From Dendrobium chrysotoxum (lineage: Eukaryota; Streptophyta; Magnoliopsida; Asparagales; Orchidaceae), in the NCBI GenBank assembly GCA_019925795.1, contig CM034314.1:23615774-23679773 (forward strand): a stretch of DNA of 64,000 nt, read 5' to 3'. Within the stretch, counting starts at the first letter, position 1; the number at the start of each line of letters is the position of its first letter. The notes beneath the pieces were generated by a model. It had not been told where the DNA came from. It made no database searches and was given only the letters and a program-made list of their open reading frames with translations. Shown here piece after piece: positions 24,850 to 37,210 of the stretch. The position numbers and the translations under genes were made by a program.

Positions 24850-25850
24850 CTATTTGTGGAAACTTTGCCATCCTGTGTCCTATATGACCATACCAGAAAC
24901 ACTGTCAAGGCATCCGGTAGCACTGACTAAAGTGACATCTGCCATAACTCTAGCATATAAGTGTCTCACTAATAAAACTCCTTGAACTAGTAACACTGCC
25001 CCTACTCAGAGCTGTCATAGACACAGACTATCCTCCTCCATTGGACTCTCTCAATCCAAACTGACTCTTCTTTTTCCCAAAAAATCCACTAATAGAAATC
25101 TCACCACCAAATTTCTTCATATTCGTAATCCACTACTACTTAGTATCCATCAAATCATTCTTAACTAATAAGGCTTGCTCCACCAACTCAGGGAAATTAG
25201 AAATCTAAAATAGAACAATTAGCTATCTTAGTTATCCCAAAGTCCTCTTAGAAATCTATAAACTCTTCTCAGCAGGAGTGCTAACTAGCTACGAAGCATA
25301 TCATGCTAAAGCAATAAATTCTGCCTCATATTAAATCACAGTTATGCTCCCCTGAATGTACCTCAAAAAAGTCTCATGCATTTGCTGACGTATAGAAGGG
25401 GGTATAGGCCAAGCTCAAAATATATAAAAAAACTCATCCCAACAAATCAAAGAGTTTAATCTCCCTTAACATTTCTCCTCATGCTGGCCCATCTATTAAC
25501 GCTATGTCTCCCCATCTAATAGAAAATAGCTAATGGTACCTTCCTCTTACGAGAATACTTCATATTGTCAAATGTTTTCTTCACCCTCCTTAAATAATCC
25601 TTTGTTTCTCTAGGCTCAATAGCGCCATCAAACATTGGAGGCTTCATTCTCAAAAATATATGTAGATGTCGGTCTATATCAATAGATCAAATAGCAAGGA
25701 CTCTTCTCTTTGCTAGCCCATCATCTGAGTTATTAGACTAACAAACTGAGAAATTATATCAGAATCGACTGTAAGAGCCATACTATGTACATGTGCTACT
25801 TGACTAGCACTCTACCCATTTGCCATATTTGGATCTAGTGGATTCATAAT
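24850..25850 (-). pseudogene. Ty3/gypsy gag remnant (family A)
   Basis: Near 25570-25680 the minus strand reads HLHIFLRMKPPMFDGAIEPR, then ETKDYLRRVKKTFDNMKY, a typical gypsy gag N-terminal block (family style 'FLRMKPPVFEG...EDWLRRMEKIFD'). Near 24860-24900 a degenerate CCHC-like string, CFWYGHIGHRMAKFP, probably marks the nucleocapsid end. The same gag block is present at 41560-41700 in the plus-strand copy. Stops are frequent. Confidence 0.75.
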
Positions 25851-25987
25851 CACACTAAATATGAAACTATGCACATGTGCACATGAAAATAAATAAAAAT
25901 GAACACCTAAACAGACTCAAAACTATCTCACTTGGCTTATAAATCAATTTTTTATATCTTTATCTTACAATCCACTTCTAAAACTTC

Positions 25988-25999
25988 AGATTTGATACC
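25988..25999 (-). other. Primer binding site of family A element (tRNA-iMet type)
   Basis: The minus strand reads TGGTATCAAATC, close to the plant initiator-Met site TGGTATCAGAGC. It lies 8 bases inside the 5' LTR end. Confidence 0.78.
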
Positions 26000-26007
26000 A
26001 CAAAATA

Positions 26008-27605
26008 TTGTCACAATCCAATCCAACAAGACCCTTCGATGAGAAGTCCTATCATTTTGAGTTGTGATAGGTGAATCTTAAGATCTAATTTAAAAAAAAA
26101 AATTATATTTCATCTTCCAATTTAAACCTTTAAAATAAATAACAGACTAAAGAGCTCTTAAAATATTTAGAGCACTGAAACAAACTCATTCATAAAATCT
26201 CTTTCATTTATCTTCAAAATGACATACAATCATAATACATGGTTATAAACAAATGCTAAAGAATTGAATAAAAAAACTAGTCATTATTGTACAAAAATTA
26301 ATAGAAAAAGTACATACACAGACTTAGACTAGATTTTGAACTACTAATTAATAGGCTCCTTTCCCTTCCAAAACTCTAAAAATAAAATGCAAAACCATAC
26401 AGTGAGCTAAAATAACTCAATAGGCTATAAACACTGATCAAAATTTCTAAATATTTCTTTTATTAATATTTTTTTAGAATATTTAAATGCAGTAAAATAA
26501 ATCAATGTGCACAACAAAGTAATAAGAGCATAGAAATTATCCAAAGATTCAAGTAATAATATTAAGTAGTCAAATAAATTAAAATTCGCATCATAGGATA
26601 GAATATAATAGAGTTCTCGAGCCCCGAACAAAATCTCAAAGGATTTTGGCCCCTTATGAGTCTCAATGTGCTTATAGCACCATAACATGACTTTTTGCTA
26701 CTAGAACATAATCGTAGGCAGCAAAATATAACTTTTTAGCCACCAAAATATGCTGTATATGCACCAAAATATATTGCTTCGTTTACAATAAAATTTCTCA
26801 GAACTTCTCAATTCAATGAATAAAGCATATAATTCAATCATATAAACACATATTTCATCACAGTGTAGCAATTAAAATATAAGTGAGCTTAGATAAGAAT
26901 TGCACAGTTTTTTATAATGGTAAATAATAAAAAATTCTACTAAGAAAAAAATTCACAGTTTCAAAATATTAAAATTATCAGAGATTATGTAAAACATTAT
27001 TTTAAGACTTTAATCGCACTACAACACTATTTTTTAGAGTCTGAATTATTTTCTATTCAATTAAAAAAATAGAAATTCTAAAACACCAATGTAAAATTTT
27101 CAGAAAATATTCAGAATTTCAATCTCTATAACATATAAAAAGTTACACATTAAAAGTTTTACATATTCAAAGTTATACTTATTTTCAATAGCAGAAATAT
27201 AAATTTAATTAAAAATTTTGAGAAATTTCATGTTCTTTATAAAAATGAGATATGCACAATGTGAATTATCTCGATCTGAATAACTTTTTAACAGGGCCGA
27301 CTACTAAAAATGACCTGAAGTTCCCCAAAAATTCATCTCTCCTCTCCAAAATCCTCTCCTCTCTCTCTCACTTCGGCTGCCAAACTATTGGGTCAATGGA
27401 ATAATGGAAAAAATATTATATTTAAGTGCAAAAAATGGCCTAGCGACTGGGCGCCACTGTTTGAGCACCGTGACGGTAGTCCAAATTCTAAAAACCTGAT
27501 AGCATAGTGCTAAGGCACCACAATTTAGCACCTAGGAGCCACTGTTCAACTCTCAACACCTTGCGCTCCTGGGAAAAAATTTCAGATTTCACAAATATGT
27601 ATTAT
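26008..27605 (-). mobile_element. Family A Ty3/gypsy 5' LTR, truncated
   Basis: It aligns with 19605-21205 along its length. The outer 150-160 bases that correspond to 21205-21366 are missing or unrecognisable, so the outer end is truncated and no target duplication can be tested. The gcac/gtgc palindromic domain lies at 27440-27560. Confidence 0.85.
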
Positions 27606-28631
27606 TTGTAAATTCCACATTTTCCCAAATAAATGTGGATGGCACCTCCCAAACTTGACTGATTCACCTATAAAAATTGGTTATAAGTGATTTTCAATGT
27701 AATTTTTATAGTGTGTGTAGCATCACATTCTAGAAAAAATGCATTGAACCACATATCAACTCTTCCTCTTATCTAACTTACAACTAAGTTTCCACCCACC
27801 CTATAGCAATAACAAATAAAAATCACTAAGATAAAAAACATCGAATGACTAGAGAAGAGAATTGTCTCTCCCATTATTGATAAAAATCCAAACGATTCTT
27901 TATATAGATTTCCTCATGAATTTTATTATTACTCCATACTAAAAGAATCGAGTCAAATAAAAATTTCTTCCACATAGTTAACCAACAACTCCCTCCAACC
28001 TTCTTCCAACGTTATATACTTTAAAGGGCTACTAAAAATTGCCCAATGGTTAGCTTAAATGAGTCAGACTCAAAGATTCAATTCATTTATCAATCATCTA
28101 ATTAGAGCAACATGAATAGCATAGTAAAGGTGCTTCCCTTAGCTCTTTTTTCAAGTGTAAAATACTAACATGGTCATCATTATATATCTCCTACTACAAG
28201 AGCTATAAATTTAGTATAAGGAAAATAGTCCCCAATAAGCCCAACCTACAGATACATTCTTGTTATCCGTTACAAATACACCTTAATTTTGTCCTTGATA
28301 ATGGCAGAAAGGTAGAGTAACATGCATGGGTAGAACATAGACAAAAAGAGTTGGATGGCCTTTCAACAGGCTCCGACATTTGCAGACAAGATCATATGCT
28401 CTACAGCTACCTACCAATGGCATAGCACGTGTTCTTTGCATAAAATTGAATAACTTGTTTGGACTGTAGAGGAAGAAGAAGGGAGTTAGACTGAACTTTT
28501 GTGTGATCTTGACACAATTTGATCTTGTAGTTCGATGAGTAATTAAAGGAGCTTAATATTCTTAGTTTGATTCTAGTTAAATCAAATGATTTATTTAGCT
28601 AAATTTTTTATAGTGTTGGAGCAATTATTAA
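27606..28631. other. Unassigned AT-rich sequence
   Basis: No coding or transposon signature was seen beyond the broken LTR edge. Confidence 0.4.
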
Positions 28632-28690
28632 GGCTTCGTTTGGGACGATTTTTTTATTGCTTTATAAAATAGTTTTTTAGTACACAAATA
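28632..28690. mobile_element. Tourist-like MITE, left half only (copy 6)
   Basis: GGCTTCGTTTGGGACGA follows TAA (28629-28631) and continues through the standard tattgctttataaaatag..ttttagtac half-arm. It then breaks into unrelated sequence. The right arm is absent. Confidence 0.75.
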
Positions 28691-29439
28691 ATATGAATAT
28701 GGGGATACAGATAAAATACGATGTAGATATAAAAAATATCTTTTATTAAAAAAAATAGGTCACAGATACGCATTTTATATGATATTATCATTTTACATTT
28801 TCAAATTTTTGAAATTATATAATAGTTACATAAAGTAAAAACGTGAAATAAATTTATAAACTAATAAATTTATTTCGAAGGCTTATAAAATTTGAAAAAA
28901 TTTAAATTTACTAAAGATCTTTAATTTAATTGGAAAAGAAATTGTCACATAATTATTTTGATTGTTCATTTGAAATTTTAAAAAAAATAACAATTTTTTA
29001 TTGAAAAGAAAAAAATAAATATCTTAAAAAAATTTACAATAAAATAAAATAAAAAATATATTAATGTTAATTGACGATTAGATTATTTAAGATTAAATTG
29101 ACCTTGTTGATGGATGAGAGAAATTTCAATTGAAAAAAAAAAAAATATGACCGTTAGATAAAAAAAGTTTTTTTTTTTTTTTAAAATACTGTGGAGTTAT
29201 TATTTGAATTTGTCATTTACTTATCAGTCTTTCAAATATTGTTAATCCAATATGGATAGATCATATTTGATAAATGATATAAATTCCATAGATAATTTAT
29301 AGAATTCTACGGATAGGATTATAGCATCTCTCTCCTTCATCTATCTACGAAATTTAAATAAATTTATGCAAATAAAGAAGAAAAATTAGACCATAGAAAG
29401 ATGACACATAAAATGCACAAAAAAGTTTACATAGGTTCA
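28691..29439. other. Very AT-rich sequence
   Basis: Many A and T runs and no gene. It may be sequence inserted into, or joined by deletion to, the half MITE at 28632. Confidence 0.35.
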
Positions 29440-29569
29440 GGCTTCATTTGGGAAAACTTTTTTATTGCTTTCTAAAGCAGCCTTTTAGTATAAAAATTTT
29501 TAGAACTAAAAATTTTTATACTAGAAAGCTAATTTAAAAAACAGTAAGAAAGCCATCTCAAACAAAACC
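29440..29569. mobile_element. Tourist-like foldback MITE, copy 7
   Basis: The arms are GGCTTCATTTGGGAAAAC and GCCATCTCAAACAAAACC. TCA flanks it perfectly on both sides (29437-29439 and 29570-29572). The centre is a near-perfect palindrome of the ttttagtataaaaatttttag type. Confidence 0.92.
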
Positions 29570-30882
29570 TCAGCCAATTTCAGAGGCAAAACTCCCCTCT
29601 CTTTAGAGGATAGGCAAAATATAACTTAGGTGTGTATAATCCCAAGAGTAAAATAGAAAAGAATTTTTTTTGGAATTTAGGCCAAATGCATTTATTTAGA
29701 GGAGTGGACAATAAAATAGTTAAAATATTTATTCTTCCAAGAAAAACAAAATAATTCAAGGTGAGCAATTACTGACCCTGAGCTCTTCCTAGATCCGCCC
29801 CTAGCCAATTCATTGCTATATCATGTTTTCTCCATCATACATTACACTAAAATTTTATTGCAAAAAAAAAAAAAATCTCTTCTACAACATATATAAGATG
29901 ATGTCACTCTCTTTTTGTAAAACAAATTTAGAAAAATAAAAAAATATATATATAATTAAATTTTCAAATAATTGGCTATTCTTCCAAAGGAAATAGAAAA
30001 AAAAAAAAAAGAACTTCTTAATTTTTCATATTATTTTTATTTCCATTTTATTTTCTTTTTCCAGTAATATAATTCCTTCAAACCATACAAAACCATAATA
30101 ACTAAGTGAAATCGTTGATTAGTGTTACAAAGGTATAGTTACCAAAACAAATGAGAAGAGAAGGCAAAACTGTTAGTTAATTTTCTTATGTTAAATACTT
30201 GAAAATATAAATGATATATCTGATACATTTTAAGTGCATGATGGGCAAATGCATATGTCAGATATGTCAGACATCATTGTTATGAAATAATAAATATCGA
30301 TGCTCCAAAGGCAATAATAAAATTATGACCAATTAACACATTTGTGTTCTCATTTACTATGTCTAGATTGAAGTCAACTTCTTGAATCCAAATGTTTGAA
30401 TGGTTGAACACTTTTTAAAAAAATATAAAACTAAATGAACAAAAATTTTAACTAAAACCAATTCTTTTATTTATGTTTACAAACAAAATTTATTTGTTGT
30501 TCAACGAATAACTTGTTAAAGGTTTAGTATTAAGATCTATAAAAGTTAATACATTATATTATTAAAATTTAATTAAATATAAATTCTTTAATTATTTATT
30601 AATAGTAATATATTATGTTTTTATTTGTTACTCTATGTTACTTTCCTAATTCTCATGTATTATTTTGTAATAACTTCTTATTATTTTTTACCTCTCATTT
30701 CATGTTTTTGAGTTACACCACAGTCACTTTCCCATGAGCCTAAAGTTGCCTTCTTATGCGAGGGCACATTAAGGTCATGCGAACCCACTCATGAGAGATG
30801 AGCACATTGTGGTGGAAGATGAGCATCAGCTTTATTGATAGTTGTTGTTGTTAGCATTATTATGGATGATGGGCCTTAATAA
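29570..30882. other. Unassigned AT-rich sequence
   Basis: Homopolymer runs and short open frames without recognised domains. The short minus frame at 29580-29768 has no support. Confidence 0.4.
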
Positions 30883-30954
30883 TTTTTTTTTTAAGAAAAT
30901 GCAGCAAATTGCATTAAGTACTAGGAATGAAAAACAGACTATAGATCATAAACA

Positions 30955-31871
30955 TTATATTTCTCTTTTAACAAAGACAAAAGGAGGAATCTTATTCACA
31001 CTAAAATCATCCCAAATAAAAGAACTAAGAAGAGCATAGTTAGCACATAAGTCCGCTAACTTATTACAACTTCTATCTATACAATTAAAAATTACATGAT
31101 TGAATTCTCTGATAGAATAAATAGCTTTCAACCTCGGATCACCACTTGATTTTGCCTCTTGAAGAAACTTGATGATATTAGCATTGTCACCTTCTATGAT
31201 AATTCCATTATATTTGTACATCCAATCTTTGATCACCTCCTTGATCGATTGAGTAGCTAAGAGCTCCAATGTAGATACATCCCAATGAACATAGGACTTC
31301 CCAAAAGCCAAAAGAAATCTCCCATTGTGATCACGAAATACCCTGCCAACTCCAGCTTTGTAAAACGTGCTGCATCAACATTAACCTTGATCCAATCGGG
31401 TGGAGGAGGATGCCAATACAAATTCGATAGCCTAGAAGGCTGGTTAGCACCCCATATACCTGACTTCCTACTAACACCATAAGCAGAGATAGAGGCATAG
31501 CTAACGGCATTAGCAGCAATGGCCAATGAGCTATCATCATTCCCTTTATGAATCATCTTGTTTCTCGCTTTCCATGAAAAAAACACCAAATTGCAATACA
31601 AGTTGGCCAAAAAATAATTCTTCTTAGACAACCAGTTACAACATTCAGCAAATGAGATAAAAGCTGGAATAACAAACCCCCATTTATTGAGATGTTGTAA
31701 AACACCCAGCAACTTTTTACACTTTACTGCAACATGCTCAATATCTTTGGCTTCTTTACAGCTCCTAGGACACCCAATTTCCCTTTGCAATCTCCTATAA
31801 GATAAGAATTGATAAGTAAGAAGTGCATTGTTAAAAATTCTCCACCAAAATACCTCCACCCGAGGATTCAA
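30955..31871 (-). pseudogene. Zinc-knuckle (zf-RVT) and RNase H end of the L1 LINE
   Basis: Codons from 31871 downward encode NPRVEVFWWRIFNNALLTYQ, then a CPRSCKEAKDIEHVAVKCK segment, which is the plant zf-RVT form. Next come a WKARNKMIH-type string and WIKVNVDAARF, the start of a plant RNase H (family form 'lNvDGA'). After a frameshift near 31300 the remainder reads LELLATQSIKEVIKDW, IIIEGDNANIIKFLQ and RSCNKLADLCANYAL, keeping the D and AD motif positions. RNase H acquired at the ORF2 C terminus is known in plant L1 lineages. Confidence 0.85.
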
Positions 31872-32461
31872 TTTTGCCTTTTTAATCCAATTCTAGAATT
31901 GAGCTGGAGCACTTTATTGAAACGTAGCTTCAAATGCAAGAGCAGAAATAGACTTTCCTGATCTTTGGCATAGTAATTCTAGCCTATCTTCTCCCAGTTC
32001 AAAACGTATTTGGATTTGACAAATAAGATTCACAAGTTCAACCCCCATGTACTTACTGATTTCTGCCTTAATCCAGCTATTGTCTAAAATGAAGTTTCCC
32101 ACCGAGAAGTTACTCAGATCTTGTGCAATAACAAAAGTAGGCCATCTACTTAAGCCTTTGTCCAAGAACTAGGTGTCATTGTATACATCAATTGAGTCAC
32201 CATTAGTAATACTCCATCTAATAATAGGCTTTAAAGATTTACCTCCCTCAGAGATAATTTTCCAAGCAGAAGAACCACCCTTCTTCAACGAATCATCCAC
32301 AAATAAGCTTCCTTATTTCGGGAATATCACCTTATGAAGTAATGAATCTTCCTATGGAATATACTTCCAAGCAATCTTAGCTCTCAAAGGCCCTACTTTG
32401 CTAGAACAAGAATGTAGAGCTCTACTTCCCCATTTTAAAGGTAAACACATAACATTCCAAT

Positions 32462-33826
32462 TCACATAATGAATTCCATGTCTTCCATTTGATTTATTCC
32501 AAATAAAACTTCTACAAAGCTTATCAACCTCATCAAGAACTCCTTTAGGGACCAAAGAATTGGTACAATGGAAAGTAGTAAAAGAGAGCAAAATAGTTTT
32601 GATAGAAGCATTTTACGAGCAAGGGAAATCAGCTTTCCTCCCCAAATGTTTACCATCTTCAAGGCTTTATCAACAATAAACTGAAAATCAGCACCTACTA
32701 GCCTTCTTAGAGCTAATTTTACCCCAAGATAAGACATCTCCTTAACAGATTTATACCCTATAAACTGAGAGATAGCTTTTTTATTTCTTCTATTTACTGA
32801 TTTGCCAAAGAGCATACACGACTTATTGATATTAATTTTTTCTCCAGTCCATCCATAGAATTTATCCAAAATAGACTTAATCTCCTTAACTACCTTCAAC
32901 TTGGCTTCTGAGAAGATAATTACATCATCTGCATACAACAAGTGTGAAATCCTTGGCGCATTTGAACTCACACGAATACCAATTGATCCTCCTTTTTGCC
33001 TAAAGGCATTAGATAAAAGTTGAGAACAAAGAATGAATAAAAATGGAGACAAGGGACAACCTTGACGAAAGCCGCTCCTAGCATAAATCCAACTAGAGAG
33101 ATTTCCATTAATCAATAGAGAGAATCTTGGTTCTTGGACACACTCCAAAATAAGCTTAGAAAACTTGGATGGAAACCCAAAATAATCCAAAGCTTTCACC
33201 AAAGTCGGCCACCCCATGGAATCATAAGCCTGCTCTATATCAATTTTGAAAGAAACAAAACCTTTGGAGGATTTTGAATACCTGAATTTATGAATAACCT
33301 CTTATGCTACCAACACATGCTCCGATAACAATCTCCCTTTCAAGAATTCCACTTGCTCTTCATAAATCAATTTAGGAATAATTGATAACATCCTGTTCAT
33401 AAGGACCTTTGCTGCCACCTTGTAAACAGTATTGCACAAGCTAATGGGCCTAAAGTTTGATGGAGCCAACTGGTTGCTCACTTTAGGGATTAGAATAATA
33501 AGAGTCTCTTTCCAGTTTAAATCAATATCCCCCATCTCAAAGAAATGATTAATAGCATTCCAGAAGTCAATTTTGATGATGTCCCAGTAGGCTTTAAAAA
33601 AAGAGTGGGTAATACCATCATTACCTGTAGAAGAGTTATTACTACTTTGCTTGATCACATCTTCCACTTCTTCAACAGAGAATGTTTTGCCCAGCATTTT
33701 CCTATCATCCTCATCTAAGCATTGCCATGGATGAAGCCAATCTTCTAGTAGACAATTCCTTTCTTTCCATTTCTCCTTGAAGAACCGAACCATAACTTCT
33801 TCAATTTGATGTTGATCTTCCACCAT
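32462..33826 (-). pseudogene. Reverse transcriptase of the L1 LINE
   Basis: In order on the minus strand: SSTGNDGITHSFFKAYW, ILIPKVSNQLAPSNFRPISL, CNTVYKVAAKVLMNRM, a stop near 33302, then VSFKIDIEQAYDSMGWPTLV (motif A with catalytic Asp), RQGCPLSPFLFILCSQLL (motif B) and LLYADDVIIFSEA (motif C, YADD, near 32927-32938). All three catalytic aspartates are kept, so inactivity comes from the stop codons and the missing endonuclease. A thumb-like region follows, then a frameshift to 32352-32591. Confidence 0.93.
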
Positions 33827-34363
33827 GTCTCCATTCTCATCTTAAATTTTGACAATATAATTAGAATTCGTTCTAGCAGAAGCAAAAGAATGAAAGAAGT
33901 TGGAATTACAATCACCCTCCACCATCCACTTGACCTTATCCCGTTGTCTCCACCAAGTTTCCAACTGAGCTAGAGTTGAATTGAGTTCCCCAACCTTCAC
34001 TTTGAGAGCCTAGCTATCTTCCACCGAAAGCCCTCCATGATTTGTTTTTTTTCATCATGCATATATAGAATGATATGATGTATAATCAAAATAGATACAT
34101 CGGGGTTTGAAACTCCTCCTTTACCATTGTGATGCATCATTATCTGTGTACTTGTTTGTTTTTGTTAACGGGGCAATCAGGAAAAAAGATTACAGAATGA
34201 CTATAACAATAATTATTAGCATTTTTCAATTGAGGGGATAGGAAAAGGGTGATTTCGTGTAGCCTAATTCAAATTGTTGATCAGTTCAAAATAAACTTAC
34301 ACGTTAAACATGTTAGGTTTCGAATCTTCTTCATTTCAATCGAATAAATTATTTCTCGACTTA

Positions 34364-34565
34364 GGATCTGTTTGGGACGGCTGCAATTTTTCATAAAAGT
34401 GGTTGTGAAATTACTGTGGAGGAAGTAACATTTTTTAAAGCACTTGTAAAAAGCAGCTTTCTCACATAAAAATTTATTTAAAACAGTGAAAAAGCAGTGG
34501 TCAAACAAAAATTATGGTTGCTGTCTAAAAAGTAAAGAAGTAAGAAAGCTGTCCTAAACGAAGCC
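34364..34565. mobile_element. Tourist-like MITE relative, composite copy (copy 8)
   Basis: It starts GGATCTGTTTGGGACGG after TTA and ends GTCCTAAACGAAGCC before TCA, so the flanks do not match. At about 202 bp it is longer than the others. An inner segment (34364 to about 34510) looks like a second pair of arms ending 'cagtggtcaaacaaaaa'. It may be a nested or recombined pair. Confidence 0.7.
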
Positions 34566-34761
34566 TCAATTTGAATCGTTTTGATTTTAAGCCTATTTGG
34601 GTTTGAATTGAGCCAACTTGAAATCAATCTTCGTCTGTTCTTAAAGTTTTTTTATATTTATATATATTATTTCAAGTGAATCACAAATGATTGGTTTTGA
34701 AGTAGATCCCAGTTGAAATTGGTTCAAAGATAAAAAATAGTTAATTTGTACTTATGATTTA

Positions 34762-34875
34762 GCCTTCATTTGTGATAGCTTTCTTACAGCATTCTAATAC
34801 AAAAATTTCTAGTTCAAAAATTTTGTATTAAAAACTATTTTAAAAAGTAGTAAAAAAGTTATCCCAAATGAAGCC
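34762..34875. mobile_element. Tourist-like foldback MITE, copy 9
   Basis: It starts GCCTTCATTTGTGATAGC and ends TTATCCCAAATGAAGCC. TTA flanks it on both sides (34759-34761 and 34876-34878). The ttctagttcaaaaattttgt centre is inverted. Confidence 0.9.
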
Positions 34876-35570
34876 TTAGTCAATTACAACTCAATTCTAT
34901 GAAAATAAATCATTCAAACTTCCATTTATGTACTTCGATCTTCGAGTTTATTTTTCAGATTTATCTAAGTAAAGCTCAGGGTGGACAATTGCCCACTCTA
35001 AAATTTTCATCATTTAACAGAATAAGCATTTTAGATATCTTACCCCCCACCCCTTCCCTTACTAAATGTATTTGACTAACAATTAACGAAATTTTTTTCT
35101 TTTTTATACTGCTCTACGATTACACACGCACTAATCTTATTTTGCCTTCTCTCAAAAGAGAGACTAATTTTGCCCCCGTGTTCTTTCACATTTTGCCTTT
35201 AAACTTTCATTCTAGGTTAAATTGTCTTGGATGTGGGTTTATCCTAATTAAATGCACTTGATATCAATTTCCCAATTCCATTATGCCTTAGTCATAAAAC
35301 TTCTCACATGACATGTCGGCAAAACCTTAGGCTCCTTGTAAGGCAACTATCATAATTAATTTCCACAATTCATTTGTCTAGTTAATAAGAGTAGTATATG
35401 TTCTTTTATTAATTAGTCTTTTTCGTAGGATCACATGCCTTTCTATCTACTAGATAATTAAGCTTACTAATTAGTTTGTTATCAATTTGTTTTTGTTTCT
35501 TTCAGTCTAATTCTAGTTGAAATCGATTAAGAAAATCTAAATATTTTCGGTTTCAAAAGTTTTAGCTGAA
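34876..35570. other. Unassigned intergenic sequence
   Basis: No recognised feature was found. Confidence 0.4.
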
Positions 35571-36600
35571 ATTAAGGAGCCATTTAGGATCATTTTTATT
35601 TTATTTTATTTATTTATTAATATGAAAATAAAAGCATACTTGATATTTAGTAATTATTATTATTTTTATTGAATATTATACAAAGTGGTCAGTGGTTGGT
35701 TGCTTTGACAGGCAGTGGCCATGGTGATTTCATTTAAAAAAAAACCTAAACTTATTTTAGGTATTAAAAAAAAATCATGATTTATTCTCAAAAATAAAAT
35801 ATGAAAATAGCTAAAAATATATAAATAGAACAAAGTTTTTTAAAATTAAATTAGAAAGGGATGCCAAGCATCATTTCAATATAGTTTAAGAAAATTTTGA
35901 GTGAAGGGGATTTCTAATTTGGTAGAAAAGGAATGTAAAGTATTCAAAATAGAGGGGATTTCATATTTTGGGTGTTTGATTTGTCGAAAAAGGAATACAA
36001 CATAAAATTTTAGTTAATTCATTTTGAATTCTTTAGTTTATTTTTAAGGGATTATAAACTCGTTTATTTTTGTCGAATTTCATTTATATCAAATGCTGAT
36101 TGTGTTGTCGCCGCCCGCTCGCCTGCCATCACTGCCAACTCGTCAATCTTCGTCGCCACAATGTCGTCATCGGCACAACCACCGTCGGCTGCTGGAGCCA
36201 GTAGAGGTCACTGCCATGGCCACCGAGCTCAACAGCTGCTTTCCACTAGCTGCTGTGGACCCTTGGCACTACTAACCTCCATGGCTCCCATCATAGATTG
36301 CCACGACCGCTATTGCCATCGACCATCGCCATCCCCGACCACCACCCCGGCCTCCGCTAGGTGGCCACCACTGCCACCATTACAGCCACTGCCGCCACAA
36401 CATTTGTCACCATCGCCACCGCCCATCATTCTTCATTACCATCATTTGACTTTAAATAAAAAAATAATCACCAGCATTCTTTTCACACATCCAAACAATA
36501 TCAAATATTTCAAATACAATATTTTTTTCTTACATTTCATTTCTTTTACTCTGCATTTCTTTTTCGGCAAAATAAACAACCCCAAAACATATATGATTCA
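35571..36600. other. Candidate non-autonomous DNA element with a CCA/CCG-rich core
   Basis: A GC-rich, CCA/CCG/CGT-repetitive core (36100-36440) is bounded by AT-rich arms. The left arm has gtgtttgatttgtcgaaaaa (about 35970) and the right arm has ctttttcggcaaaataaac (about 36560) in the opposite sense, which hints at imperfect inverted arms. The overlapping Ser/Pro/His-rich frames at 36093-36667 have no domain and come from the triplet bias. The ends and target duplication are not resolved. It could instead be a piece of captured gene or plain low-complexity DNA. Confidence 0.35.
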
Positions 36601-36660
36601 TGTGAAACTCTTACATCATTATCAAAATCTTACTAAAACTCTGGAATGTGGCCAAATTTC

Positions 36661-37098
36661 AACTTGAATTCTATCATTAAGTTCTCATTAATTTTTTTAT
36701 GTATCATAATTTAAACCCTAATTAAATAGTAATATTTATTTTAACCCTTAAATAAATTTTGATAATATCTTATAACAGAAAAAAATCAAAATCAAAACAA
36801 AAGCTGAATTTCAAATTTCACAAAACAATCCAAACTATCGAAATTGAAACTTTTATAATAAGCTAAAATTAGCAAAGTATTCAAATCGTCCCCTAATTTA
36901 ATTAACGCAGAATTAAAATCTCAGCAACTTTAATTAACGTGATTATGTTAAGAAACATCATGATGCAGGCCCAAGAAAATAATACATATCACTGAAAAGA
37001 ATAATTTGTAATTAGCCTTCTGCTATTTATTCAGCAGCTGAGTACAAATATTGAAAGATTCACAACTTTGAAGATTCTAAATAAATTTTTTTTAAATT
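36661..37098. other. Unassigned AT-rich sequence
   Basis: No gene or repeat boundary was recognised. Confidence 0.4.
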
Positions 37099-37112
37099 AT
37101 ATAGCCCACATG

Positions 37113-37210
37113 GAGATAGGGTTTACGGCCGAGTGGTCGACGGAACACATTCCTCCCATCTCACCCGGGCTCGAATCCCCTAACTGTCCCACCAAAAAAA
37201 AAAAAAAGAG
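37113..37210 (+). mobile_element. tRNA-derived SINE with perfect 14 bp target-site duplication
   Basis: The body is about 98 bp. It has an A-box-like tacggccgagtggtcg (37124-37139), a B-box-like gggctcgaatcccc (about 37167-37180), and a tail of about 15 A ending aagag. The target duplication atatagcccacatg is exact at 37099-37112 and 37211-37224. The tRNA-like head (a serine/leucine-type 'GGCCGAGTGGTC') with A and B boxes is what RNA polymerase III needs. The body is very short, close to a tRNA plus tail. It is mobilised by LINE machinery in trans (general knowledge). Confidence 0.88.

Larger units (their letters stand above)
30883..34045 (-). mobile_element. L1-type LINE, 5' truncated, non-functional
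   Basis: This is a minus-strand non-LTR retrotransposon. The 3' end is a short poly(A) (T run at 30883-30892 on the plus strand) preceded by a tttgctgcattttctta sequence of the kind often seen at plant L1 ends. From the 5' side it encodes the spacer before RT (33850-34040; TWWRQRDKVKWMVEGDCNSN), then RT, a zinc-knuckle-like region and an RNase H domain. The endonuclease domain is missing, so it is 5' truncated. At least three in-frame stops (for example near 33300, 33843 and 34012) and some frameshifts break the ORF. No target duplication was found by eye. Confidence 0.92.

Noticed and set aside
24306..24887. Plus-strand frames of 60-69 codons
   Set aside because: They are antisense to the decayed gypsy gag-pol region and carry no domain.
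30883..34045. Host reverse transcriptase or RNase H gene
   Set aside because: The domain order, poly(A) end and stops fit a truncated L1 LINE, not a cellular gene.
36161..36667. 168-codon Ser/Pro/His-rich frame
   Set aside because: Two overlapping frames are open because of triplet-biased GC-rich repeats. No domain and no start evidence.
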